Source: Streptomyces sp. DH24 (lineage in GTDB: Bacteria > Actinomycetota > Actinomycetes > Streptomycetales > Streptomycetaceae). Taken from it: a stretch of 64,000 bases of DNA. The translations under genes and the position numbers were made by a program. The DNA lies in the NCBI RefSeq assembly GCF_029813775.1, contig NZ_JARVKW010000024.1, positions 45,363-109,362 of the forward strand, read 5' to 3'. Under the pieces are notes generated by a model that saw only the letters and a list, made by a program, of their open reading frames with translations, had not been told where the DNA came from and searched no databases. This document shows positions 8,325-15,831 of the stretch, piece after piece (positions within the stretch are counted from its first letter, which is position 1; the number at the start of each line of letters is the position of its first letter).

Positions 8325-8786
8325 TCAGGCACCGGACATCCGGTCGATGCGGTTCGCCAGCTGGGACAGCTGGTCCTTGAGGGCCCGGAACTCGTCCGCG
8401 CCACGGCCGTCCCGCGCGGGCGGCCGGTCGTCGCGCCGCCGGTCCCCTTCCGGCGGCCCGTCCGGATACGGGTCGCGGCGGTCGTCGCGGTCCCGGTCCC
8501 GGTCGCGGTCCCGGTCCCGGTCCCGGTGGTCGTGGCGACCCCGGTCGTCCCAGCGATCGTCCCACCGGTCGCCCCAGCGGTCGTCGCGGTCGCGCCCGTG
8601 ATGGTCACGGCAGCGGCGGTGGTCGTCGCGGTCGTACGGGTCGTCGTCCAGGGCCCTGCTGAAGGAGTCACGCATTCCCCGCTCGAAATCGCCGGCGCGA
8701 TCCAGCGCGTCGTCCACCAGTTCCTCGGTGGCATGAACAATTCGACGGAGGGCATGACTGAACGAGGAACGTGAATGGCGGGGCAT
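8325..8786 (-). CDS. Small protein with Arg/Asp repeat linker and C-terminal coiled coil
   Basis: Unrecognised 153-aa protein. The N-terminal helix (SHALRRIVHATEELVDDALD) is amphipathic. The middle (about residues 55-120) is a charged low-complexity stretch dominated by RD/DR dipeptides encoded by hexamer repeats. The end (DEFRALKDQLSQLANRIDRM) is a predicted coiled coil. Start ATG 8786 follows AGGAGG. It is 36 bp upstream of the UbiB-like gene and co-directional, so it is probably the first gene of the four-gene terpene transcript. The coiled coil plus disordered linker suggests a scaffold. No enzymatic motif is seen. Confidence 0.7.
   Translation of the reverse strand: MPRHSRSSFSHALRRIVHATEELVDDALDRAGDFERGMRDSFSRALDDDPYDRDDHRRCRDHHGRDRDDRWGDRWDDRWDDRGRHDHRDRDRDRDRDRDRDDRRDPYPDGPPEGDRRRDDRPPARDGRGADEFRALKDQLSQLANRIDRMSGA
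8488..8527 (-). repeat. CGGTCC/CGGTCG hexamer repeat
   Basis: About six and a half tandem hexamers, alternating CGGTCC and CGGTCG, encode the RDRDRD run of the protein at 8325-8786. Because the unit is six bases, expansion or contraction keeps the frame and changes only linker length. Confidence 0.8.
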
Positions 8787-9368
8787 GAATACCTCCTGCG
8801 GAGAGAGGCGGTGACATGATCGACGGCGGATCAATTCCGCCGCGACTCCTCGGCGATTGCCGACAGGGAAAGGCGATTGCCGACAGAAAAAAGAGGGGAA
8901 GCCGCTTTACCGGCCGCCTGGATGATTGCCTCCGTACGCTCCCGGAAACACCGCCCCGCGCGCTTTACCTCGAACGAGGGAGCGTGCAGGTCCGGGGCCG
9001 GGAACGCGCCTGGCGCGCGACGGACCGCACTCCGGGCGTGCACTCCCTCGCGCGCCCAACCACGTTCGCCCGATGGCCGATTTGCTCCGCAACGAATACG
9101 TCACGCAATGGCCACAGGTCACGGAGAATCCGTTCTGCAATGCATTTCAATTCCGCGCAAAGCAGGCCGTCCGGGCGGCGGACAGCCAGCCGCCGACAGG
9201 CCGTCAAGGTCGCTCATATGACTCTCCAGAATGGCGTGCGGGCTCATTCGGCCACATCACCGAAAGGCCGATTCGAGCGGCACCCGGCAACGGAATAAGT
9301 CTGGGTGAAGCGACTTCGTCCACGCGGCGCCCAACGGCGTCGCGGCGGCATGTGAAAGGAAGAGAAAA
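8787..9368. other. Intergenic region, 582 bp, divergent promoters and a 15-bp direct repeat
   Basis: No convincing gene. It separates the minus-strand terpene set from the plus-strand gene at 9369, so it should hold both promoters. GGCGATTGCCGACAG occurs at 8852-8866 and 8872-8886 with exact 20-bp spacing, a candidate regulator site for the leftward genes. The region is less GC-rich than its neighbours. The open frames across it have no codon bias. Confidence 0.6.
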
Positions 9369-9812
9369 GTGGCGGACATTACGCAGATCGAGGCGCACGT
9401 GCGCACCGCGGACCTGCCGCGCGCCGGAACGTACGGCTGGGTCTACCTGGGCATCGCGGGCCGGGAGTTCCTGCTGAGCGCGGACGGCACCAGCGGTGGC
9501 ACCGAACGGGGCGACAACTGGACCTTCGTCCTGGGCGAGGACTCCAACGTCGAGAACGCGACGTACAACGACCCGCGCAAGCCCCAGCTGGACACCGACG
9601 ACCTCGACCGCTACCCGACCTACGTCCGCTTCGAGCCGGCCGGCCACCACCCCGCCTGGTGCCTGGAACGCGTCTGGGTCACCGTCAACCCCCACTCGGA
9701 GGCTCCGCACACGTTCGACAATCCCAGCCTCGCCGAGTACGGGGAGAACCGCCGTCTGTGGCTGGCCCAGGAGTACGGCAAGCAGCTCTACCTCAAGCGG
9801 TACAGCCCGTGA
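9369..9812 (+). CDS. PLAT/LH2-like domain protein
   Basis: 147-aa protein without signal peptide or membrane segment. The sequence IEAHVRTADLPRAGTYGWV followed by YLGIAGREFLL, and later AWCLERVWVTVNP, resembles the beta-sandwich PLAT/LH2 fold: an opening strand, GAGT-like turn, then a closing strand with Trp and LERVWV. The family usually mediates lipid or protein contacts. Start is GTG 9369 behind AGGAAG. Isolated gene. The fold call is from pattern only, and the rest (DNWTFVLGEDSNVENATYN) is unfamiliar. Confidence 0.55.
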   Translation: MADITQIEAHVRTADLPRAGTYGWVYLGIAGREFLLSADGTSGGTERGDNWTFVLGEDSNVENATYNDPRKPQLDTDDLDRYPTYVRFEPAGHHPAWCLERVWVTVNPHSEAPHTFDNPSLAEYGENRRLWLAQEYGKQLYLKRYSP

Positions 9813-9979
9813 CCGGCGGGAGGCGGGCACAGGGCGGGACCCGTCGGCCCCGCCCGTCCGCCACCGGTGGTGGGGAACGCGCTTCGTGGGGACCCGGTCC
9901 CCAGTGACCGGCCAGGCCCGGCACGGAGGACGGACCCCGCCCGCCCACGGCGGACGCCACCGCAGGCAAGGAGTGAACC

Positions 9980-10666
9980 GTGACCGTCTCGATCTCCCGC
10001 CAGGACGCCGCCGCGCTCGGAGGCGGCCGCAGCATCCTGATGCGCCAGCGCCGGGACCACGCGCGGCTTGACGCGATGATGAACCGCTGGCCTGCCGGCG
10101 GTGTTCCGGACGGCGACCTGGACGCGCTGTGGCAGGACATCGTCCAGCTGGTGTTCCGTCACGCCTTCGCCGAGGAGACCGTCCTGTGGCCGGTGCTGCG
10201 CCGGGTGCCGCCCGGCGGCGAGGACCTCACCGGCCGGGTCGAGGAGGAGCATCAGGAGATCAACGACCTGATCGCGCGGATCGAGCAGTCGCCCCACGAC
10301 CCCCGCCGCGCCGAGTGGGTCCAGCAGGCGTTCGCGCTCATCCGCCAGGACATCCGCGACGAGGAGGACGAACTGCTGCCCCGGCTGCGCGACGCGTTCG
10401 GCGACCGGAGGCTGCGGCGCATCGGCACCGCCTGGGAAGCGGTGCGGGCGACCGCCCCGACCCGCCCCCATCCCGGCGTCCCCCGCCGCCCGTCGGGCAA
10501 CGTGCTGCTGGGCGTCCCCCTCAGCGTCCTCGACCGGCTGCGCGACCTCGCACCGGGCGGCGGCCCCGTCGCCCGCCGCGCCTCCCTCGTGGCCACCGGT
10601 GCCGCAGTGGCCGCGGGCGCCGCCGTACTGGTGGCCCGCGCCGCCCGCCGCGCGGGGCACGCCTGA
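9980..10666 (+). CDS. Hemerythrin-like cation-binding protein with C-terminal membrane helix
   Basis: 228 aa. The N-terminal 140 residues form a hemerythrin-type four-helix bundle with candidate iron ligands His27 (RRDHARLD), His61 and Glu65/66 (FRHAFAEETVLWPVL), His91 (EEEHQEIND) and the acidic IRDEEDELLP near 125-134. The usual last-helix His is replaced by Asp124. A hydrophobic tail (VATGAAVAAGAAVLVARAA) suggests membrane attachment. Such proteins bind a di-iron centre and act in oxygen, NO or iron sensing or storage. GTG start with AAGGAG upstream. Its target is unknown. Confidence 0.8.
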   Translation: MTVSISRQDAAALGGGRSILMRQRRDHARLDAMMNRWPAGGVPDGDLDALWQDIVQLVFRHAFAEETVLWPVLRRVPPGGEDLTGRVEEEHQEINDLIARIEQSPHDPRRAEWVQQAFALIRQDIRDEEDELLPRLRDAFGDRRLRRIGTAWEAVRATAPTRPHPGVPRRPSGNVLLGVPLSVLDRLRDLAPGGGPVARRASLVATGAAVAAGAAVLVARAARRAGHA

Positions 10667-10678
10667 CGGCGTCCAGCG

Positions 10679-10818
10679 CAGGACCGGTGCCGACTCGGGC
10701 CCGGTGCCCCCTCAGGACCGACTCTGACGTCCGTCGCCACGCTCGGGTCCGGTGCCTGCTCAGGACCGACTTGGACGTCCGTCGCCACGCTCGGGTCCGG
10801 TGCCCGCTCAGGTCCGGC
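10679..10818. repeat. 48-bp tandem repeat, about 2.8 copies
   Basis: A unit containing GACGTCCGTCGCCACGCTCG starts at 10727 and again at 10775, exactly 48 bp apart, with a more diverged copy before them from about 10679. It fills the gap between two convergent genes and runs into the last codons of the minus-strand gene. Units are not separated by spacers, so it is not a CRISPR array. Confidence 0.8.
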
Positions 10819-11629
10819 GCGGCCGGTCCGCGTCCGCCGCCGGGGGACGCGCCGAACGGTCGTCGCCCGCGTCGGCGTGCCGTCCGTGGCGGGAGCCCAC
10901 GTACGCGGCGTCGCGGAGCCGGCGCAGGTGTTCGGTGGGGTGCAGTCCGGGCAGGCTGTGGGCGTAGGGGTCGTAGGAGACCGTGGTGGTGGCCGGGGCG
11001 GTGTGCACGGCCTCCAGGGACAGCGAGGCGAAGGTGCGCCAGGGTTCGCCGGCGGCGGCTGCGCGCAGGTCGAAGCGGACGGCCCGGCGGTCGAGCTCCT
11101 GCCACAGCGTCGGCAGGGTGCCGTCCGCCGACCCGTCGGCACCGGTGACGGGAAAGGCCGCCAGTACGCGCTCGCGGTCGCCCACCCGGTAGGGCAGCAG
11201 GGTGGAGTACGGCCCCGCCAGCGCCCCGGGCCGCAGCAGCGGCAGGTGCCGTCCGAGCCGCCCGGAGCCACTGGACGTCAACAGCACGTCGAACGCGCTG
11301 CCGAGGCCGTCGGTGTCCGGGACCCGGACGGCCAGACCCAGGGCGTCCGGCAGCGGCCGGGGCAGGCCCAGCGCGCGGGACCAGCGCACCGTCACGGGGT
11401 AGGAGCCGGGCCGGTCCAGCCACGGCACACCCCACTCCCCGTCCGCGCGGCCGGGCACCTCCAGCGTTCCCGAGCACAGCACGCCGTAGGGGTGCAGGGC
11501 GGGTGCGGAGCGCCACCGGGCCAAACGGTCGGCGACTCGGTGAGCGGTCCGGTCGATGACCATGCGGGCCCCCTGGGACTCGGCGTGAACGACGGCGCCG
11601 ACACAGCCGTCGGCCGTCTTCTGCTTCAT
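10808..11629 (-). CDS. Uncharacterised actinobacterial protein, possibly catalase-superfamily-like
   Basis: 273 aa, function not recognised. Residues 46-180 (HPYGVLCSGTLEVPG, then SRALGLPRPLPDALGLAVRV, FDVLLTSSGSGRLGRHLPL and PYSTLLPYRVGD) resemble a Streptomyces family I associate loosely with the heme-catalase superfamily fold, but no heme-binding Tyr motif is visible. No signal peptide. The C-terminal 25 residues are Arg/Asp-rich and run into the 48-bp tandem repeats. ATG 11629 has a weak GAAGG site; Met23 is an alternative. Confidence 0.6.
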   Translation of the reverse strand: MKQKTADGCVGAVVHAESQGARMVIDRTAHRVADRLARWRSAPALHPYGVLCSGTLEVPGRADGEWGVPWLDRPGSYPVTVRWSRALGLPRPLPDALGLAVRVPDTDGLGSAFDVLLTSSGSGRLGRHLPLLRPGALAGPYSTLLPYRVGDRERVLAAFPVTGADGSADGTLPTLWQELDRRAVRFDLRAAAAGEPWRTFASLSLEAVHTAPATTTVSYDPYAHSLPGLHPTEHLRRLRDAAYVGSRHGRHADAGDDRSARPPAADADRPRRT

Positions 11630-11874
11630 GAACGGCCTTCGCCCGAACGTGGCCGTCCGTGGCCGTCACCGTCCTGCGGCGGGTTTCCCCGGCCCCCGGA
11701 ACGAAACGGTGACGGCCGAAGGCGCCGGCCCGGGACTGCGCCACGCCGCAGGGCACCCGGCGCGTGGCGAGGGGGGCGGGCCGCCGGCCGGGGTCGGTGC
11801 GGAGGATGAACCACGGGAAGCGCTCTGGGTCGGCCTGCTCCGGCCGGATGTCCTGGTGAGGCAGGATTGATGCC

Positions 11875-12264
11875 ATGCAGACCATGCAGACCCGACCTGT
11901 GCTGGTTTATGACGGCGACTGCCGTTTCTGTACGACCTCCGTCACCTTCCTCGAACGCCTGCTGCGGCCGGACTGCTCCATCACCCCCTGGCAGTTCGCC
12001 GACCTGGCTTCCCTCGGCTCCACTCGGCGACGGGCCGAGTACGAGGCGCTGTGGATCACGCCCACCGGGAGGGTGTACGGCGGAGCGCAGGCGGTCGCCC
12101 GGCTGCTGCTGCGGGCAGGCAAGGGGTGGGCCGTTCTCGGCGCGCTGCTCACCCTGCCGCCCCTGCGCTGGGCCGCTCATGGCGTCTACAGGATCGTCGC
12201 GAACAACCGCGACCGGCTGCCGGGCGGGACCGCGGCCTGCGCCCTCCCCGCGGGCCGCCGCTGA
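11875..12264 (+). CDS. Thiol-disulfide oxidoreductase, DCC (DUF393) family
   Basis: 129-aa DCC-family protein. The signature VYDGDCRFC at residues 11-19 gives the DxxC redox site (Cys16, Cys19). A later ALWITPTGRVYGGAQAVARLL is typical. DCC proteins are predicted thiol-disulfide oxidoreductases of unproven substrate and are often found beside HTTM membrane proteins. Here a truncated HTTM gene lies convergently just downstream, so the usual pair appears broken by the insertion at about 12850. Confidence 0.88.
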   Translation: MQTMQTRPVLVYDGDCRFCTTSVTFLERLLRPDCSITPWQFADLASLGSTRRRAEYEALWITPTGRVYGGAQAVARLLLRAGKGWAVLGALLTLPPLRWAAHGVYRIVANNRDRLPGGTAACALPAGRR

Positions 12265-12322
12265 CGGTGGAGCCGACGGACGGCCGACTCCACCCCGTCC
12301 GCCGTCCGCCGTCCGCCGTCCG

Positions 12323-12850
12323 TCAACGCAGCTTCAGACCTGCCTCGGGCCTGGCCCGCGGAGGCACGGACCCGGCCCCCGCTTCCTCACGGGGCCTCGG
12401 CAGCCGTACGCCGAGGCGTCGTGCCGTACGTCGCCCCAGGCGGGGCAGGGAGGCGTAGAAACGGTCGGGCAGGAACACGGCGTCCGCGATGATCATGGCG
12501 CCCGAGAAGACCGGCAGCCCCAACAGGACCGCGATGCCGACGTGCATGACCAACAGCAGTGCCAGGACGGGGTACTTGAGCCTGCCGAACAGCACGAACG
12601 GGAAGGCGACCTGGGTGAGAACGGTCAGGTAGCTGATGGCCGCGATCACGAGCGGATACTGGTCGAGGAAGTGGGAGAGCGCGGGCCAGGGCTGGAACAG
12701 TTCGAGGTGCAGCACGTAGTGGAGCGCCGTGCCGTCGGCCCAGTACGAGCCCTGGACCTTGTAGAGGCCGGCCGATCCGTACAGGAAGCAGACCTGCGCC
12801 GCGATGACGAACACGCCGCAGTTGTGCACCACGGTGGTCAGGGTGGACCT
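12323..12850 (-). pseudogene. HTTM-domain membrane protein, 5' part lost at the mobile-region junction
   Basis: The reading frame TLTTVVHNCGVFVIAAQVC through FPFVLFGRLKYPVLALLLVM and FSGAMIIADAVFLP matches the C-terminal third of HTTM (vitamin-K-carboxylase-like transmembrane) proteins, including the YKVQGSYWADGTALHY segment. Full-length relatives have roughly 300 or more residues. Here homology starts abruptly near 12850 and an in-frame TAA occurs a few codons upstream, so the N-terminal part is missing. The remainder was not found anywhere else in the window. The loss coincides with the change to more AT-rich, foreign-looking sequence. Confidence 0.75.
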
Positions 12851-14300
12851 GGGTCTGTTGCTTTATGTGCGCGGCGAGGTCATTGACGAGCGGGCCCGGC
12901 TCCACCAGCAGTTGTGGGTCCGTTGGAATGGTGCAGGACCAGCCCGCGACGCTCAGGGTGATGCGATGTGGAAGGCGATGCCGGGCGTCGGCGACGACTC
13001 GGTTTGCGGCGTTCTCCAAGCTCGGCCAGATGGCTCGGAGGGCCATGCGGCGAGCCGGAGGGCCGAGCCGTATTTCTTCCGGTTCGAAGACGGCCTGGTC
13101 GAGGAGCGCCATAAAGGTCATCGGTTCCGCGTCAGGGCCGAGGGACAACTTATGTGCCCGGTCGGCTGCCTGAAGGTCTCCCCCGTGTTCGATGACGCGC
13201 TCAAGCCGGCGAATCTTCTCGCGTATGACTGCCTCGTCGGGTTCGAGCTGGTTGATGAGGCGCTCCAGAGCGCTTTCTACGTGGCGGCCGTCGCTGACGG
13301 GCCAGTCGACTCCATCGGGGCCGTCTGGGAACGTGCTTCTGAAATAGGCCAGGGTTCTGTCGGGCACGGTCGCGAGTTCCCAGCCCTGTCGGAGTGTGTC
13401 CCACTGGTCTCCGCATGTCTTGCGCAGCGCCGTGTACTGGTTCTTGGCTATGCGCCCGCGCAGGTTCTGTAGCCGGGCTTCCCACTGAGCGCCATCGCTC
13501 ATGTCATCGGCTGTGTACATGTCGCCCGAAATGCGAAGGCTGCTACCGCTCCATCGCGCCATGGCCTGCTGGGTGTAGCCGAGCGCTTTGTCTCCCAGTT
13601 CCTTGCTCGCGATGGCGTCCAGGACGACGAAGAATTCCTGGCCGAGTTCCTCGGGGTCGAGCGACTGGAGGTAGAGGTCCATCCAGGCGGCTGCTTCGGT
13701 CTCGTCACCAAGGCGGGAACAGGTCAGTGAGAAGAAAAGGCTGGCTTTGGCAGCGTCTAGGATGCGGGCGTGTCCGCGGGCGCGCTCGCCCCGCTCGTCC
13801 TCGTTGCGGAACTTGGCTGCGACCGCCATCGCGGCCGGAGCCAGCCAGTATGTCGGTTCGAGGAGCATCCGTTCCTCGGTGCAGGCTCGCACTGTGGTTG
13901 TGTTGACCACGTTTCTGTAGACAGCCTGTGCGGTGAGGGTGTGGACCAGTCCGCGGGCCAGGGCGCGGGTGTGCTTGCGTTGTGCGAAGTCCGCGTGCCA
14001 CTCGGTTGTCAGGCGAGACAGTTCGGCCTGGGCTTTGGCTACCTCTCGGTCGCGGCCGTACTGTTCGATGAAGGTGTCGAGGATTTGGCGTGTGTCGGTG
14101 ACCGCGCTCTCCAGTCCTGCGATCTCCTGGCGTACTTCGGTGACCTCGCTGTTGAGCCTGACGACGTTGGCTCGCACGACGTGCAGATTGTCCTCGAAGT
14201 CATCGAGTTTTCCCTCGTGGCGGGCTTGCCCCTCCCCTATGCCCTCCACCCGTTCGCTGAGTCGGTGCAGTGCTGAGTCCGTCTCAAACCGGTCTTCCAT
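12387..14300 (-). CDS. Unknown coiled-coil protein whose frame runs on into out-of-frame HTTM DNA
   Basis: 637-aa reading frame, function unrecognised. Residues about 10-110 are a heptad-rich coiled coil (LSERVEGIGEGQARHEGKL, VVRLNSEVTEVRQEIAGLE). The middle is helical and Trp-rich. From about residue 482 the frame crosses the junction at 12850 and reads HTTM-coding DNA in the wrong frame, turning into Arg/Pro-rich sequence (RRVRHRGAGLLPVRIGRP). The native protein therefore ended near there or has lost its tail. ATG 14300 has GGGGGA upstream; in-frame ATGs lie at 14318 and 14363. It is divergent from the gene at 14474. Codon use is less GC3-biased than the core genes. Confidence 0.55.
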   Translation of the reverse strand: MEDRFETDSALHRLSERVEGIGEGQARHEGKLDDFEDNLHVVRANVVRLNSEVTEVRQEIAGLESAVTDTRQILDTFIEQYGRDREVAKAQAELSRLTTEWHADFAQRKHTRALARGLVHTLTAQAVYRNVVNTTTVRACTEERMLLEPTYWLAPAAMAVAAKFRNEDERGERARGHARILDAAKASLFFSLTCSRLGDETEAAAWMDLYLQSLDPEELGQEFFVVLDAIASKELGDKALGYTQQAMARWSGSSLRISGDMYTADDMSDGAQWEARLQNLRGRIAKNQYTALRKTCGDQWDTLRQGWELATVPDRTLAYFRSTFPDGPDGVDWPVSDGRHVESALERLINQLEPDEAVIREKIRRLERVIEHGGDLQAADRAHKLSLGPDAEPMTFMALLDQAVFEPEEIRLGPPARRMALRAIWPSLENAANRVVADARHRLPHRITLSVAGWSCTIPTDPQLLVEPGPLVNDLAAHIKQQTQVHPDHRGAQLRRVRHRGAGLLPVRIGRPLQGPGLVLGRRHGAPLRAAPRTVPALARALPLPRPVSARDRGHQLPDRSHPGRLPVRAVRQAQVPRPGTAVGHARRHRGPVGAAGLLGRHDHRGRRVPARPFLRLPAPPGATYGTTPRRTAAEAP

Positions 14301-14473
14301 GACATCCCCCGAGGTCATCGTGGCGTACGTCGCGTGCCTGCTCATTATCGAGTCAGCATGCATGTTCTGTGCTCAACTGGCGCAACCGACTCGGGGGTTG
14401 TGACGTCGGCCGGTGTCAGTGCGGCGTGGCAGTATGACGTGTCGTGTAGCCAGCACACCGGACGGGGCGTCCC

Positions 14474-15223
14474 TTGCGTGAGATCGTCTATTTGTCGGAG
14501 AGCAAACTGAGGCAGTTCATGCCTGAGCCACGGCGTGTGCCGCGCGCGGGTGCCCTTCGCTTGACCACTCCACTCGGCGGTATCGACGTGGACGCGCCGG
14601 CCACGGACGGGGAGCAAGGCCAGCTGCGGCACCTGCGTGAGGTGTACAAATATCTGGAACTTATTGCGGATTGGTACACCGAGCCCGAGTTGCGTCCCGG
14701 TCAGTGGGTGCAGTTCGAGGTCTCGCTTCGGTGCGTGACGCTCAGCGGTGTCCATCAGGATCTCGTGCTGTTCGTGGATTCGGTACGTGGAGATGGCGCA
14801 GACCATGCAGCCGCCGAAGGCTGCCGTTTGCTGATGCATGGGTCAGCCCGGCATCTGCGAGGCTGGGCTCCGACCTCGGTGGACGGTCCTGTCTTGGAGG
14901 TGGTGAACTCCGGGTCTAGTCTCGGGACCTCCTTCGTCACCAGGGCCGGGCAGGTCGTCGAGGCACTGGCTAGCCACCGTGACCCGCTGTCCACGGATCA
15001 GAACCCACCTCGGACGGCCACCGACCTGCACGGCCGGGGTGTACAGGAGTTGTTGCGCGCCCTGGATGATGAGGACATCAGCATCGACACGTCCGCGGTG
15101 ATGACCGGATACGCGCGTGTAACCGGGCTCCTTCCAAGCACCGGAACTACTTCTCGATGCCTGGTGGCGAGCCCACTGGTCGTGGAGTACGCGACGGCGT
15201 TCTCTGAGCAGAGTCTTGTGTGA
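14474..15223 (+). CDS. Unknown protein with REIVYLSESKL-type N-terminus
   Basis: 249 aa, TTG start. The opening REIVYLSESKLRQFMPEP, then LRHLREVYKYLELIADWY and ELRPGQWVQFEVSLRC, recall an uncharacterised actinobacterial family that I know as SAVMC3_10250-like and that tends to sit in variable gene neighbourhoods. This is recalled, not verified. No enzyme motif, signal peptide or membrane segment. The gene is divergent from the coiled-coil gene at 14300 with 173 bp between them, so the two may be co-regulated partners. Base composition is foreign-looking. Confidence 0.6.
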   Translation: MREIVYLSESKLRQFMPEPRRVPRAGALRLTTPLGGIDVDAPATDGEQGQLRHLREVYKYLELIADWYTEPELRPGQWVQFEVSLRCVTLSGVHQDLVLFVDSVRGDGADHAAAEGCRLLMHGSARHLRGWAPTSVDGPVLEVVNSGSSLGTSFVTRAGQVVEALASHRDPLSTDQNPPRTATDLHGRGVQELLRALDDEDISIDTSAVMTGYARVTGLLPSTGTTSRCLVASPLVVEYATAFSEQSLV

Positions 15224-15300
15224 TTGCGTGGCCACCCCACGCGCTGCCAGCCTCGTAAGGTCGGCGACGGCCTAGCTGTCGTAGTGCCAGCCGCGTGCGA

Positions 15301-15831
15301 TCAGTCCCGAAGGTCTTTGACCATGATCGCGTACACCGGTGAGTCGGCGAACGGCTGCTGCTCGCCGACTCTGGCGTATCCCCATGTTTCGTAGAGCGCT
15401 TGGACCTTGGGGTGTGTGACGTCGACCAGTAGCACGGCGAGGTCTTCCGTACGTTCCTTGAGTAGCGCCTCGTGCAGGCGGTCGGCAATTCCCTGCTTAC
15501 GCCAGCTTGGGCGGACCATCACCTCGGAGACCGCGTATGTGGAGGAGTAGCCGTTGTTCGGCTTGTACGCGGTGGAGCGCCACCATTCCCGGCCCGGAAC
15601 GAGCGGGGCGCCGTAGGCGAAGCCGACCGGTTCGTCTTCGTCGTATGCCACGACGCAGGAGAAGCCGTCCATGCCGGTCCAGTGATCGACGAACCAGGCG
15701 AACCGCTGGTGGAAGGGGTCGTCCATCTGGTCGGCGTAGGCGTCGGCGTGTACGTCGATGAGCATCTGCCGGAAAGCTTCGGGGAGATTTCCGTGCTGGA
15801 AGTGATGCAGGTCGGTCACGCTCGGCTCCAT
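15301..15831 (-). CDS. GNAT-family N-acetyltransferase
   Basis: 176 aa. The acetyl-CoA-binding block is VSEVMVRPSWRKQGIADRLH, with Arg-Lys-Gln-Gly-Ile in the Q/RxxGxG/A position, followed by VTHPKVQALYETWGYARVGE. Substrate unknown. Its ATG at 15831 lies inside the end of the upstream XRE/TPR regulator gene (16-bp overlap), so the two are translationally coupled. Coupled regulator plus acetyltransferase may be a self-contained detoxification or modification pair. Confidence 0.85.
   Translation of the reverse strand: MEPSVTDLHHFQHGNLPEAFRQMLIDVHADAYADQMDDPFHQRFAWFVDHWTGMDGFSCVVAYDEDEPVGFAYGAPLVPGREWWRSTAYKPNNGYSSTYAVSEVMVRPSWRKQGIADRLHEALLKERTEDLAVLLVDVTHPKVQALYETWGYARVGEQQPFADSPVYAIMVKDLRD

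Noticed and set aside
10679..10818. CRISPR-like array
   Set aside because: Units abut each other without spacers and there are no cas genes, so it is a plain tandem repeat.
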